NCBI GenBank assembly: GCA_022495995.1
Contig: JAFEMH010000341.1
Span: 558,001-622,000 of the forward strand
Reading direction: 5' to 3'
DNA from: Adenophora triphylla var. japonica
Lineage: Eukaryota; Streptophyta; Magnoliopsida; Asterales; Campanulaceae
DNA length: 64,000 bases
Shown: positions 10,813-22,929 of the stretch, piece after piece
Numbering within the stretch: the first letter of the stretch is position 1
Layout: each line of letters begins with the position of its first letter
Translations under genes and position numbers: made by a program
Notes under the pieces: model-generated
Database searches by the model: none
What the model saw: the letters and a program-made list of their open reading frames with translations, nothing else
Told to the model about the DNA's origin: nothing

Positions 10813-11733
10813 AGGGCTCCCCCCTCTCATTTTTCACATCTCCCTCTTCTCCTCTCTCCCTAAGCCTTCAGGCTGCCCTTCTAAGACCCCTCGGGGCACT
10901 CCCGATCCCTTTCGGTTCCTTCCGGGGCCTTCCGAGCTCCCTCGCGGTGCTCCGAAGTCCTACCGAGCGCTCCCGCGATGCTCCCACGCTGCCCCGAGGC
11001 ACTCTCGAGGTATTCTGAGGCCCCTCGTGGTACTCCGAAGCCTTGCCTGGTCTATCCCAAGGCGTCCCGACCCTTTTCGAGCCAAACCGACGATTCCGAC
11101 GCATGCCGGAACTCTGCCCGAACGCAACCGACGATCCCCACGCACGACGAACCTATGCCCGAATCCAGTCAACGATCCCTGCGATCCCAAAACACGTCGA
11201 AACTCTGTTCGAGTGCACACCTGACAATCCCGAGGCACGCCGAAGCTCTGTCCGCAGACAACCGGCACATCCCGAAGCAATCCCGGTCTATCCCGGAACA
11301 CTATTCCATCCTCAAACACTATTTCCAGTGGAAGACAGACACGAAACAACATTTCTAAGGCTTCCTTCCATTACTATTTCAATACATTTCAATACGTAGT
11401 GTACAATGTAGACATCCCATACAACATGCATTTTTAAAAGCACATACACACACACACAACAGTTAAAGAAAGAAGGGGTACCGAAAGACTCATTTTTACG
11501 AGGTAACTCGGGTGAGCTCTAATATTCTAATATTATCTTCTCGAGGAGTAACCTGACCTCCGAACTCAAAAATCTCATCACACAAAAACAGTTTTTAAAC
11601 TGATGCCTTTTCTCAATGTTTTGGGTTAAGTCAAAACGGCATGGCGACTCTACAAGGAAAAACGCAGCGAGACACCTCCCGACAATGCGAGATGCCGGGG
11701 CTCCCCGCGCGAGCCAAATACGGGTAATATCAG

Positions 11734-11752
11734 TTGGCGACTTCACTGGGGA
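11734..11752 (+). other. Element F primer-binding site, Tat type
   Basis: TTGGCGACTTCACTGGGGA starts two bases after the LTR end. This class of PBS is characteristic of plant Tat/Ogre elements, for which tRNA-Arg priming has been reported. It sets the element's orientation as plus. Confidence 0.8.
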
Positions 11753-11753
11753 C

Positions 11754-13034
11754 ATTTTGTTTTAAAAACTTTTAAACAAAAACAAAAGATTTTTAAAACG
11801 ATGATGAGGTTCAAACTTTCATTTTACCCCTTTCTTTAACTGTTGTGTGTGCATGTGCTTTACTTTTTATTTTACAAAAAAAAAAAAAAAAAAAAGCATC
11901 AATATACATCTGTGTACATACATTTAAAATTCTTCAAAAAAAAACTTTTGTTTACTCAGAAAAAGAATTTTAGAAACCGCACACTACTCGCACTGCTGCC
12001 TCGGTACACCGCACGCTACGCGCACTGCTGCCTCGGATACACTGCACACTACAACCCTCAACCCGGAGTGGTCTCAGTTGCAGCCCGTTTGGTCTTCCTA
12101 GGCCTCTTGGGCACGCACGGGATCATTCCAAACATCCCATCCTAGCCAGTGTCAACCCTGCACGCTTGCGTCACACTCTGTTCAGACTCGGTTGGTTTTT
12201 ACCTAGTCCGTGTCATACAGCCTGGATACATATCCCATGCCGGCCATTTTTCTGGGTCGAAGCTCGGAACTCAATATCCCTTACGCAAGAAAAGCGATGA
12301 AAGGTCATGCTAAAATCTTGACCTGATCTTGATTTTCGAAGCTACACCCAGACGATGCTCCGTCCCGGATATACATCCACGCCCACTTGACACCATGTCA
12401 TCAAGCCTTTAATACGTCAGCCATGACAATATGACCTAGCCAATGCCTAACGTCACAGATCCCTTGTGCAAGCAAGGTAAAGAGAGGTCATGCCAAACTC
12501 TCAACCAGATCTTGACTCAGGTGCCGACTCGGCTCACTATTCACATGGCCGACACATTAAAACGAACATGATAGGCTCGGTCCTTAGGTTTGGATTTTTC
12601 TTTTAGGCTGGTGGAAACCGCTTGCCCTATAGGACCCTCGCCCGGGGTTGTCCACCCCGGGATGTCGAAATACAGGTGCAAAACGAGGGGCTTATTGCCG
12701 CACAGATGGTCTCCACTGACCCAGGATCTAGCATAGTTGCGAAAAAGAAGAGCAATCTTTTCCAACCTACCTAGGATTCTGAGAAAACACTGTTTTAAGT
12801 AAATTAAAACAACAAAAAATAAACATAAATAAATTAAAAAAAAAGCAAACTGCATGTCACATGAGATTCCCCCCTTTATCCAAAAAAGGTCTTCCCATGT
12901 CTAAACCTTACCCGTCACCCCCTCTAGCGAATCGAGAGTGGTTGAGAGTACCCGGGAGCCGCCTTTTCAGTGTCGAAGTTACAAGGTCCGACAGCCCTTC
13001 CGATTCAGCGGTCCGAACAGTCCGCTACTCCTCC
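11754..13034 (+). other. Element F leader (no gene seen)
   Basis: This is the non-coding stretch between PBS and gag. It holds an A-run at 11877-11895. A short direct repeat around CGCACTGCTGCCTCGG lies at about 11988-12035. C-rich text follows, with no open frame that looks like a protein. Long leaders are usual in Tat elements. Confidence 0.6.
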
Positions 13035-14867
13035 ATGGCAGGATCAACATATAACAGTGAGGGAAACGGAATCCCGCCATTGAGAAACCTCCAGACAATG
13101 GAGGAGGTGCTGCAAGCCTTCGAAACTCTCAAGAAGAGCCAAGAAGAACAGCAAGCCTGGATCGTAGACACCATGCGCCGTCGCGGAACTGTCGCTATTC
13201 CCCAAACTGATGGGACCTTCGTTCTCATAGAAGATGAAGAAATACCGGCTTCCCAGTCTCCCAAAGCTATCAGCAGGTCCCACCTCCGCCAAGATATGAG
13301 AACCAAGCAACACAAAGCATCTCCCGCTCAAAGCTTCACTCAGGCATCAGTCAAGCAGCTCCGATCTGCCCGCCTCAGCACAGTCAATTTTCCGGCCGTG
13401 CGCAACAAGCTTAATATCACCAGCACACATACGGGCCTGCTCCGCCAGATCCCAATGCATCTCGGTATCCCCCAGATTCAATCATCTGCCTCTATACAAG
13501 CCTCGCAACCATAACCAAAAATCCCAAGGTTTACCCAGGACAGACATCCCAAGCGGATATCCCGACATTTCAAACCTACCACCCGCTGGTCTGCCACTTG
13601 GGGCTAATGAAAAATTTCCCCAATTCCCAAACACAACCCTTAGCGGCCCGGGAAATCAAGCCCTCAATTTCAACAACCCAGGGTACAGGATGGTATACAC
13701 TCATCTACCTCCCCAAGACTCCCGAATGGCGATCCCATCAGCCAATCCACTTCCATCTTCAGAAAACGGCAGCTTGCCTCTGCCGGCTGACCCTCACATA
13801 GCTTGGTTGGTCGAACAAATGAAAGATATGCAAGGCAAACTAGCCAACTCTCGGAAGGACTCCCTTATGCCCACAGATCTGAGCAAGGTGGTCCCGCTTC
13901 CTCCGAAATTCAGGATGCCGGAAATGAAAAAGTTCGACGGGACAGAATGCCCAAAAACCCACATCGACACCTATGTCTTGGGTATGAGAGATAAAGGGGC
14001 AACCCCACAACAAATGGCGGATCACTTCAAGCATTCCCTCAAATCCACGACATTAAGGTGGTTCCTCAACGTAAAGGCAGAAAACCGCTCCACCTGGGAT
14101 CAAATCAGCAAAATCTTCCTGGAGAAGTACCGCGCCAACCTTGAATGGGAAACAAACCGCCATGATCTGCAAGCCACCGAATAAAAGGATGACGAACCAG
14201 TAGGCGAGTTCTACAAAAGATGGAACAGGAAGCTAAGCGAGATAATGGATCCGCTTTCCAAAGAAGAGCAAATGGACATCTTCCATTCATGCCTAAACCA
14301 TCTCTGAGGACCTTGATCAGCCATCACTTCTATCCGGACCTCTGTGCCATGGTCAACGCCGGAACCAAGTTCGAAAAGACCCTGAGACTCCAGAAGACAA
14401 CAGCAACTCCCGCTTCTTCCTTTCGCTACCGGGCAACCCCACCAAATCTGGCACTTAGCCCAAACAATGGAAAAGAAGCCATCGGAGCAGTTCACCACAT
14501 TCAGAACGGAGTCCAAGGAAGCCGCGATCAAGTGCCCCCGAGAAATAACAACCCCCCCCCCCCCCGGCCGCAGCATTTTCAGCACTTCGACAACCTCGGA
14601 ATGCCTCTGAGCCAAGTGTTCGAGGCGTTGATGAAGCAGAATATGCTCAAGCCCCTTGAGAATTATCAGCTAAGGAATCCTAACCCAAACATGAATATGA
14701 GCAAGCATTGCGCTTTTCACAACTACCCCGGCCACACCACCGACAATTGCGTCATACTAAAACAAGCGATCCAGGGGCTGATTGAAGAAGGAAAGTTGGA
14801 ATGCCCACGCGGTCCCAACACAGTCAGAAATCAATTCCCCATAAACAATTGGGGAAAGCAGGAGTGA
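13035..14867 (+). pseudogene. gag: Element F Gag, first copy
   Basis: The start is set at MAGSTYNSEGNG (13035), with a frame open to 13514. After a frameshift the protein continues at 13690-14184 with the gypsy Gag core (KFRMPEMKKFDGTECPKTHI, then HFKHSLKSTTLRWFLNVK). A TAA at 14182 is read past in the same frame (VGEFYKRWNRKLSEIMDPLS). A second frameshift near 14305 leads to LISHHFYPDLCAM. A zinc-finger-like motif follows, CAFHNYPGHTTDNC, with downstream LKQAIQGLIEEGKLE, which is characteristic of Tat-type Gag. At least two frameshifts and one stop make it non-functional. It includes a long C-run near 14555. The distal part is repeated at 18265-19406. Confidence 0.82.
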
Positions 14868-15865
14868 GAAGCCTTTTGACCCTCGCACCCTCTCAAGCTC
14901 GTCAAAAATGCCATTGAAGAACTGGGTTACCTTCTTATGACCCACAACCAGCAAAGAAGAAATCGTCCGAAAGCTTGGTCTAACCCCAGTCTCCTAGAGT
15001 CTAGCTTCTAAAATAAAAGACCCCGAGTCTATCATGTTTAAAGTTTAAGTCTCTCGAGTCGTCTGACGGCTTTACGCCTGAAGATTATGCGTTTGTAACA
15101 AAAAACTGCGCTTCCTTATGCTTTGAATAAAAGTTCGACCTTTCTGAATATCCCCTCATTGCCACTTTAACAAATGATAAATTAACTAATCAAAAAAACA
15201 GTTAATAATGATTCACTTGATAAAGACACAGACACATTAATGAACAACGCATTAAACAATTCTTTAAGCATGTTGTCAAAGGAGAGGAAAATCGGGCCCA
15301 AGCTGCCGAGAAGGTTCTAACCAAAATGAATTTGGGAACTGCTGAAGAGCCCAAAGAGATGCAAATCAAAGAATCACACAAACAAACCTCGTAGGTTCTA
15401 GTACCTTTCTCATTCAATCAAGTCCTCCTTGGACATTGTAATTAAGTCTTCAATTTTCCATACGAAAGTTTTCTTTCTTTTCTTGCTAGACTTGAGACAT
15501 TATTTTGCATCCCACATTACATTTAATGAAATGGTTTTGTTCTATGTGATCACTTGCATTGCTCAACAAGTAATTCCACAAATGATTAATGCTTTGATTA
15601 ATTGGTGTGAAAGTCAATTGATAGCTCCCCATACACCTTACCATACCCCACACAAAGGCCTCCACCAAGCCATATACTTTCCAAAACATGCCCCCACTAT
15701 CACCTTGACCAAGTCAACGACGGCAGCAACTTCAAAGGACAACAAAAGGTCACTCAGCATCAAAAGATTGACCCCATGTCTACAACAACCTAGGGGCTAG
15801 CCTTCGCCCTTTGCGCATCAAGAAAGTTCAAGCAGAGACTTGCCTTCGCCCTCATATGCTTCAAA

Positions 15866-15995
15866 AAAAAAAAAAGAGCTCAAGCAGAAGCTACAAAAAA
15901 AGGGGCTCAAGCAGAAGCTACAAAAAAAAAAAAAAAAAAAAGAACTCAATCAGAAGCTACAAAAAAAGAGCTCTAGCAGAAGCTTCACAAAAATA
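15866..15995 (+). repeat. A-run separated short repeats, copy 1
   Basis: Four to five units of about 19 bases related to GCTCAAGCAGAAGCTAC are separated by A-runs of 7 to about 20. The same block occurs in copy 2 at 20400-20525 with altered A-run lengths, the fastest-changing part of the duplication. Confidence 0.8.
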
Positions 15996-16180
15996 AATGA
16001 GGTCAAAGACCCAGAGCTAACGATCAAGAAGCAATGGATTCATTGAAACTGCCATCAAATACGACTTGTTAAGGAATCACCTCAAGGCCCATGCCTCATC
16101 ATTCAACCTTCCGAGCATTTTCGCCAAAGGCCGCACGAATATTCATGCCATGGCCCTAAAGCCAAACACAGTTCAACCCC

Positions 16181-16228
16181 GAACTACGTCGACCTGAGCT
16201 CCTTGTCTTAAGGGGAACGTAGGCAACC
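16181..16228 (+). other. Tat-type GAACTACG hairpin motif 1
   Basis: GAACTACG, then GACCTGA, then a pyrimidine/purine stem, then GGGGAACGTAGGCAACC. The start and end are partly complementary. Similar blocks lie at 16717-16764, 25919-25980 and 26085-26146 and in copy 2 at 20717 and 21253. From memory, similar blocks recur in plant Tat elements; their role is unknown. Confidence 0.55.
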
Positions 16229-16716
16229 AGAAATGGTCCGGTCATAAACACATACAAATCCACAAACCCGGTCTCATCAATGACCTCTCCTATACACAAA
16301 CCTTCTTTCACACCAGACCAACTCGATCCTTAATACCGGTTGACTTTCTCCTCGTGATTAATCAAAGCATATCAGGTTTAATTGTTGAATAACCCGAACA
16401 TCAACAAAGGGTTTTAAGCAAACATGTGATCAATGTGAACAAATCAAGTTTTCAGATGTCTCGACAAGTCTTCTTTTTTCTATAAAATAGGAAAATAGTG
16501 CTAAACACTGATTTTCTGTCAGCAAGGGCTTCCATACACTTTTACAAGCTTTTCAATGCTCATACTCTCTCAAAAGAGTCAAACCCAAAAGCATGTTTTT
16601 TGTGCCTACATCAAATAAGGCATTCACACAAAAAGGGACCCATTCCCACCTTTTCAAATAATATATACGCCCTTGCAAGTGTACATTACAAGTCATGTCT
16701 CTCACAAAAGAGGGTC

Positions 16717-16764
16717 GAACTACGCAGACCTGAGCCCCTCAGTCCGAGGGGAACGTTCGCAGCC
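16717..16764 (+). other. Tat-type GAACTACG hairpin motif 2
   Basis: GAACTACG, GACCTGAG, then CCCCTCAGTCCGAGGGG, a clear stem-loop with CCCCT/AGGGG-type arms, then AACGTTCGCAGCC. It shares its order with motif 1 but has different stem bases. Confidence 0.55.
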
Positions 16765-17159
16765 TTCATTGGTTCGGTCTAAGGAATACACAAAATTCCA
16801 AAAATTGATGCCACCAAGGTTCAGACAAGAAGAAAGCAAGAGATTTTGCGTCTCGACAAAGCTTTAAAAGTAAATCACAAATCATCACAGTTAAAACACT
16901 TCTTGATGAGTTCAAGCACGGTCTACTCTCAAACTCACAACATGCTAAAAGACAACTTAAAACATTTAACAATCAATGTGTCTGCAATGACGATGAATGG
17001 ATACTCAGTGTTTCAGAAGGTCATTCCATGCTACTCGCATTTGGCCCTTCATCACTCTTTCCTTTCTTCTCTCATCCCCAACGAGTCTTCTTTCATTCCA
17101 CATGAGCGAGTTCCGTCTCCCTCATTCCGAGATCAGGAGTCCTCCTAGTCGTGTCAAAT

Positions 17160-17970
17160 GAACCAGTCGCTCTCAGAGCATCGTTCACCCGTGCCTCGGC
17201 TCAGATCTCCTTCCTAAGAGTCTGCAAAAGGGGACCTCTCCCCGCCAGTCTGTCAACTCGAGTCCTGTAGTCAAACAAAGCGTCTCCCATGACATCCTGA
17301 GGGTTAGACCAGGCTTCTGCACTCCTAAGGCTATAGCTGAGATGACAATCTTGCCCCAGAATTGCTTCACGCCTGCTCCCCAAAACCACTTGGGTCAGCC
17401 CGATATGCTACTCATACCAATCCAGGTACTCGGTGGTCAAGACAACACTCTCTCGGCATCTAATGAGCACCACAGGAGTGAAAGCAGAATACTTCCATAC
17501 CCTCAAAAAATACAGAAAGGCATCTGGATCTGTCATGCAGAAAGAAGCTACCTCCACATTGGCAATGTCATCCCAGCCCAGCAAAGGCTCCAGCCTCATC
17601 CCGAACTATCGGGAAACAAGCAACGGAACATAGAAAGAGGACCAAGGCAAACACGAAACTTTGACAACATAGGAATCATCCTGATAGGCCCTCCTAGTCT
17701 CAATTCCCCAATGAGGAACCCACTAACGGAGATGATGCATGCCAAGTTAAACCATCCACCTCTCCCAAGCGGACTAATCCATATCCAAGACAAGAGGTCG
17801 CTGAGCAAACGTCCACGGACCAAGAGATGTCAGAAGCACAGGCAGCGCTTGAAGCCTCCCTCGCAACCACGAAGTGACCAAAGCAGGGGCTTCCCCCACG
17901 CATGAACCGGTCCCCCTCGCCAAGCGATCTATGCTGTGGAAAGTCTTACCAAAGCCATTTCCGGCCACCA
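17160..17970 (-). pseudogene. Possible antisense extra ORF, copy 1
   Basis: The minus strand has protein-like stretches, such as LGWDDIANVEVASFCMTDPD with FLYFLRVWKYSAFTPVVLIR, then VLGSRREAILGQDCHLSYSL, and ALFDYRTRVDRLAGRGPLLQ. These are interrupted by stops and frame changes. Tat elements often carry an extra ORF antisense to gag-pol. I cannot assign a domain. Equally open plus-strand frames exist here, so the call is tentative. The same content lies at 21696-22505 in copy 2. Confidence 0.35.
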
Positions 17971-18229
17971 TACACTAACCACAAACATTTCAAGCTGGTG
18001 CGACATGCACATAACATAAAAAAAAGGGAGTAGAAACAACCCCTAAAGAAAAAATAAAAGAGTTCATTACATGTGAATACATTGTGCATATAAATACAAA
18101 TATCTTGTTGCTCTCCTCACTAACATGCACATAAAAGAAAAAAAAAGAGTCTTAGTCTGAGTCATCGCCACCACCACCTGGTAAAGACTCCCACATCTTG
18201 ACGCCTCCGCCAGCCACCTCATCATCCTC

Positions 18230-18264
18230 AGAAAAAAAAAGAGTCTTAGTCTTAGTCTGAGTCA
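18230..18264 (+). other. Templated filler at duplication junction
   Basis: These 35 bases match 18136-18164, about 95 bp upstream (an A-run, then GAGTCTTAGTCTGAGTCATC), with one extra CTTAGT hexamer inserted. It joins the end of copy 1 to the start of copy 2 with a few bases of microhomology at each side. This is the mark of a template-switch event. Confidence 0.85.
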
Positions 18265-19406
18265 TCCCGAATGGCGATCCCATCAGCCAATCCACTTCCA
18301 TCTTCAGAAAACGGCAGCTTGCCTCTGCCGGCTGACCCTCACATAGCTTGGTTGGTCGAACAAATGAAAGATATGCAAGGCAAACTAGCCAACTCTCGGA
18401 AGGACTCCCTTATGCCCACAGATCTGAGCAAGGTGGTCCCGCTTCCTCCGAAATTCAGGATGCCGGAAATGAAAAAGTTCGACGGGACAGAATGCCCAAA
18501 AACCCACATCGACACCTATGTCTTGGGTATGAGAGATAAAGGGGCAACCCCACAACAAATGGCGGATCACTTCAAGCATTCCCTCAAATCCACGACATTA
18601 AGGTGGTTCCTCAACGTAAAGGCAGAAAACCGCTCCACCTGGGATCAAATCAGCAAAATCTTCCTGGAGAAGTACCGCGCCAACCTTGAATGGGAAACAA
18701 ACCGCCATGATCTGCAAGCCACCGAATAAAAGGATGACGAACCAGTAGGCGAGTTCTACAAAAGATGGAACAGGAAGCTAAGCGAGATAATGGATCCGCT
18801 TTCCAAAGAAGAGCAAATGGACATCTTCCATTCATGCCTAAACCATCTCTGAGGACCTTGATCAGCCATCACTTCTATCCGGACCTCTGTGCCATGGTCA
18901 ACGCCGGAACCAAGTTCGAAAAGACCCTGAGACTCCAGAAGACAACAGCAACTCCCGCTTCTTCCTTTCGCTACCGGGCAACCCCACCAAATCTGGCACT
19001 TAGCCCAAACAATGGAAAAGAAGCCATCGGAGCAGTTCACCACATTCATAACGGAGTCCAAGGAAGCCGCGATCAAGTGCCCCCGAGAAATAACAACCCC
19101 CCCCGGCCGCAGCGTTTTCAGCACTTTGACAACCTCGGAATGCCTCTGAGCCAAGTGTTCGAGGCGTTGATGAAGCAGAATATGCTCAAGCCCCTTGAGA
19201 ATTATCAGCTAAGGAATCCTAACCCAAACATGAATATGAGCAAGCATTGCGCTTTTCACAACTACCCCGGCCACACCACCGACAATTGCGTCATACTAAA
19301 ACAAGCGATCCAGGGGCTGATTGAAGAAGGAAAGTTGGAATGCCCACGCGGTCCCAACACAGTCAGAAATCAATTCCCCATAAACAATTGGGGAAAGCAG
19401 GAGTGA
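18265..19406 (+). pseudogene. gag: Element F Gag, second truncated copy
   Basis: Duplicate of the distal Gag: open from the Met at 18271 to a TAA at 18727-18729, then the shifted frame to 19406. It has the same stop and frameshift positions as copy 1, so the damage predates the duplication. It has no N-terminal domain and no promoter of its own. The C-run of copy 1 is shorter here. Confidence 0.8.
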
Positions 19407-20399
19407 GAAGCCTTTTGACCCTCGCACCCTCTCAAGCTCGTCAAAAATGCCATTGAAGAACTGGGTTACCTTCTCATGACCCACAACCAGCAAAGAAGAA
19501 ATCGTCCGAAAGCTTGGTCTAACCCCAGTCTCCTAGAGTCTAGCTTCTAAAATAAAAGACCCCGAGTCTGTCATGTTTAAAGTTTAAGTCTCTCGAGTCG
19601 TCTGACGGCTTTACGCCTGAAGATTATGCGTTTGTAACAAAAACTGCGCTTCCTTATGCTTTGAATAAAAGTTCGAACTTTCTGAGTATCCCCTCATTGC
19701 CACTTTAACAAATGATAAATTAACTAATCAAAAACAGTTAATAATGATTCACTTGATAAAGACACAGACACATTAATGAACAACGCATTAAACAATTCTT
19801 TAAGCATGTTGTCAAAGGAGAGGAAAATCGGGCCCAAGCTGCCGAGAAGGTTCTAACCAAAATGAATTTGGGAACTGCTGAAGAGCCCAAAGAGATGCAA
19901 ATCAAAGAATCACACAAACAAACCTCGTAGGTTCTAGTACCTTTCTCATTCAATCAAGTCCTCCTTGGACATTGTAATTAAGTCTTCAATTTTCCATACG
20001 AAAGTTTTCTTTCTTTTCTTGCTAGACTTGAGACATTATTTTGCATCCCACATTACATTTAATGAAATGGTTTTGTTCTATGTGATCACTTGCATTGCTC
20101 AACAAGTAATTCCACAAATGATTAATGCTTTGATTAATTGGTGTGAAAGTCAATTGATAGCTCCCCATACACCTTACCATACCCCACACAAAGGCCTCCA
20201 CCAAGCCATATACTTTCCAAAACATGCCCCCACTATCACCTTGACCAAGTCAACGACGGCAAAGAACTTCAAAGGACAACAAAAGGTCACTCAAAGATCA
20301 AAAGATTGACCCCATGTCTACAACAACCTAGGGGCTAGCCTTCGCCCTTTGCGCATCAAGAAAGTTCAAGCAGAGACTTGCCTTCGCCCTCATATGCTT

Positions 20400-20525
20400 C
20401 AAAAAAAAAAAAAGAGCTCAAGCAGAAGCTACAAAAAAAGGGGCTCAAGCAGAAGCTACAAAAAAAAAAAAAAAAAAAAAAAACTCAATCGAAGCTACAA
20501 AAAGAGCTCTAGCAGAAGCTTCACA
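20400..20525 (+). repeat. A-run separated short repeats, copy 2
   Basis: Counterpart of 15866-15995. One unit is shortened and the longest A-run is lengthened, showing replication or RT slippage after duplication. Confidence 0.8.
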
Positions 20526-20716
20526 AAAATAAATGAGGTCAAAGACCCAGAGCTAACGATCAAGAAGCAATGGATTCATTGAAACTGCCATCAAATACGA
20601 CTTGTTAAGGAATCACCTCAAGGCCCATGCCTCATCATTCAACCTTCCGAGCATTTTCGCCAAAGGCCGCACGAATATTCATGCCATGGCCCTAAAGCCA
20701 AACACAGTTCAACCCC

Positions 20717-21300
20717 GAACTACGTCGACCTGAGCTCCTTGTCTTAAGGGGAACGTAGGCAACCAGAAATGGTCCGGTCATAAACACATACAAATCCACA
20801 AACCCGGTCTCATCAATGACCTCTCCTATACACAAACCTTCTTTCACACTAGACCAACTCGATCCTTAATACCGGTTGACTTTCTCCTCGTGATTAATCA
20901 AAGCATATCAGGTTTAATTGTTGAATAACCCGAACATCAACAAAGGGTTTTAAGCAAACATGTGATCAATGTGAACAAATCAAGTTTTCAGATGTCTCGA
21001 CAAGTCTTCTTTTTTCTATAAAATAGGAAAATAGTGCTAAACACTGATTTTCTGTCAGCAAGGGCTTCCATACACTTTTACAAGCTTTTCAATGCTCATA
21101 CTCTCTCAAAAGAGTCAAACCCAAAAGCATGTTTTTTGTGCCTACATCAAATAAGGCATTCACACAAAAAGGGACCCATTCCCACCTTTTCAAATAATAT
21201 ATACGCCCTTGCAAGTGTACATTACAAGTCATGTCTCTCACAAAAGAGGGTCGAACTACGCAGACCTGAGCCCCTCAGTCCGAGGGGAACGTTCGCAGCC
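20717..21300 (+). other. Tat-type hairpin motifs 1 and 2, copy 2
   Basis: Two GAACTACG blocks, at about 20717-20764 and 21253-21300, identical in order to those at 16181 and 16717. Confidence 0.55.
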
Positions 21301-21695
21301 TTCATTGGTTCGGTCTAAGGAATACACAAAATTCCAAAAATTGATGCCACCAAGGTTCAGACAAGAAGAAAGCAAGAGATTTTGCGTCTCGACAAAGCTT
21401 TAAAAGTAAATCACAAATCATCACAGTTAAAACACTTCTTGATGAGTTCAAGCACGGTCTACTCTCAAACTCACAACATGCTAAAAGACAACTTAAAACA
21501 TTTAACAATCAATGTGTCTGCAATGACGATGAATGGATACTCAGTGTTTCAGAAGGTCATTCCATGCTACTCGCATTTGGCCCTTCATCACTCTTTCCTT
21601 TCTTCTCTCATCCCCAACGAGTCTTCTTTCATTCCACATGAGCGAGTTCCGTCTCCCTCATTCCGAGATCAGGAGTCCTCCTAGTCGTGTCAAAT

Positions 21696-22505
21696 GAACC
21701 AGTCGCTCTCAGAGCATCGTTCACCCGTGCCTCGGCTCAGATCTCCTTCCTAAGAGTCTGCAAAAGGGGACCTCTCCCCGCCAGTCTGTCAACTCGAGTC
21801 CTGTAGTCAAACAAAGCGTCTCCCATGACATCCTGAGGGTTAGACCAGGCTTCTGCACTCCTAAGGCTATAGCTGAGATGACAATCTTGCCCTGCATTGC
21901 TTCACGCCCGCTCCCCAAAACCACTTGGGTCAGCCCGATATGCTACTCATACCAATCCAGTGTACGGTGGTCAAGACAACACTCTCTCGGCATCTAATGA
22001 GCACCACAGGAGTGAAAGCAGAATACTTCCATACCCTCAAAAAATACAGAAAGGCATCTGGATCTGTCATGCAGAAAGAAGCTACCTCCACATTGGCAAT
22101 GTCATCCCAGCCCAGCAAAGGCTCCAGCCTCATCCCGAACTATCGGGAAACAAGCAACGGAACATAGAAAGAGGACCAAGGCAAACACGAAACTTTGACA
22201 ACATAGGAATCATCCTGATAGGCCCTCCTAGTCTCAATTCCCCAATGAGGAACCCACTAACGGAGATGATGCATGCCAAGTTAAACCATCCACCTCTCCC
22301 AAGCGGACTAATCCATATCCAAGACAAGAGGTCGCTGAGCAAACGTCCACGGACCAAGAGATGTCAGAAGCACAGGCAGCGCTTGAAGCCTCCCTCGCAA
22401 CCACGAAGTGACCAAAGCAGGGGCTTCCCCCACGCATGAACCGGTCCCCCTCGCCAAGCGATCTATGCTGTGGAAAGTCTTACCAAAGCCATTTCCGGCC
22501 ACCAT
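21696..22505 (-). pseudogene. Possible antisense extra ORF, copy 2
   Basis: Duplicate of 17160-17970 with one local change near 21890-21965, where a short deletion and an altered sequence distinguish the copies. Same uncertain coding status. Confidence 0.35.
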
Positions 22506-22685
22506 ACACTAACCACAAACATTTCAAGCTGGTGCGACATGCACATAACATAAAAAAAAGGGAGTAGAAACAACCCCTAAAGAAAAAATAAAAGAGTTCA
22601 TTACATGTGAATACATTGTGCATATAAATACAAATATCTTGTTGCTCTCCTCACTAACATGCACATAAAAGAAAAAAAAAGAGTC

Positions 22686-22877
22686 TTAGTCTGAGTCATC
22701 GCCACCACCACCTGGTAAAGACTCCCACATCTTGACGCCTCCGCCAGCCACCTCATCATCCTCGGTGAACTCAGCACCTTCCTCGACCGGATACTCCAAG
22801 ACGTCCGCAGAAGTAAGAACGAAGAAGGAAAAAGAAGATGAGCCATCCCTCCTCTCCTTGTCCAGTACCTGAGACAT
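22686..22877 (-). pseudogene. Short acidic antisense reading frame
   Basis: The minus strand encodes 63 residues starting MSQVLDKERRDGSSSF, with an acidic, Gly-rich end (EEGAEFTEDDEVAGGG) and a stop. The composition looks like a real protein tail rather than noise. The left copy (18146-18231) keeps only its C-terminal part because the duplication breakpoint cuts it. No family recognised. Confidence 0.35.
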
Positions 22878-22929
22878 CTCACGTCCTCATCATCTCAGCC
22901 AGAGGCCGCACCACGTCCTCAACATTTCA

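Larger units (their letters stand above)
10426..11732 (+). repeat. Element F 5' LTR
   Basis: It starts TGTAAGTACCCC and ends TATCA just before the PBS, 1307 bp. The right partner is 26301-27599 and agrees throughout with scattered substitutions and small indels. It contains three palindromic repeats upstream of a TATA box (10804-10812). A strongly GC-rich tract follows (about 10860-11300) built of degenerate short repeats around CCGAA, CTCGG and CGACGATCCC units. Confidence 0.92.
14868..17160 (+). other. Element F post-gag region, copy 1: no pol genes
   Basis: This region should hold protease, RT and integrase in an autonomous element, but no such motif is visible on either strand. It holds the A-rich repeats at 15866-15995, two copies of a Tat-type hairpin motif (16181-16228 and 16717-16764) and otherwise unremarkable text. 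The same content recurs at 19407-21695 in copy 2. Confidence 0.7.
13720..18229 (+). repeat. 4.5-kb tandem duplication, copy 1
   Basis: It begins at TCCCGAATGGCGATCC and ends at CATCATCCTC. Copy 2 lies 4545 bp away at its start and 4534 bp at its end, so net indels are only about 11 bp. Differences by eye are mostly run-length changes in C and A tracts. The unit covers distal gag, the following non-coding DNA and two antisense-strand coding-like stretches. Confidence 0.93.
18265..22763 (+). repeat. 4.5-kb tandem duplication, copy 2
   Basis: Near-identical second copy of 13720-18229. It lacks the 5' third of gag and continues at its right end into unique sequence (GGTGAACTCAGCACC) that shows where copy 1 was cut. 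It includes non-coding DNA from 19407 to about 21695 without pol motifs. Confidence 0.93.

Noticed and set aside
10868..11399. Several overlapping Arg/Pro-rich frames in the element F LTR
   Set aside because: They lie in a GC-rich LTR tract with few stops on either strand; none is conserved in frame between the two LTRs.
15811..16046. Lys/Ser-rich frames (RSYKK repeats)
   Set aside because: Translation of A-runs and short repeats; frame and run length change between the two duplicate copies.
17342..17905. 187-residue plus-strand frame in element F
   Set aside because: Composition is not protein-like and the corresponding minus strand has better protein-like blocks. Neither is strong, so only a tentative antisense call was made.
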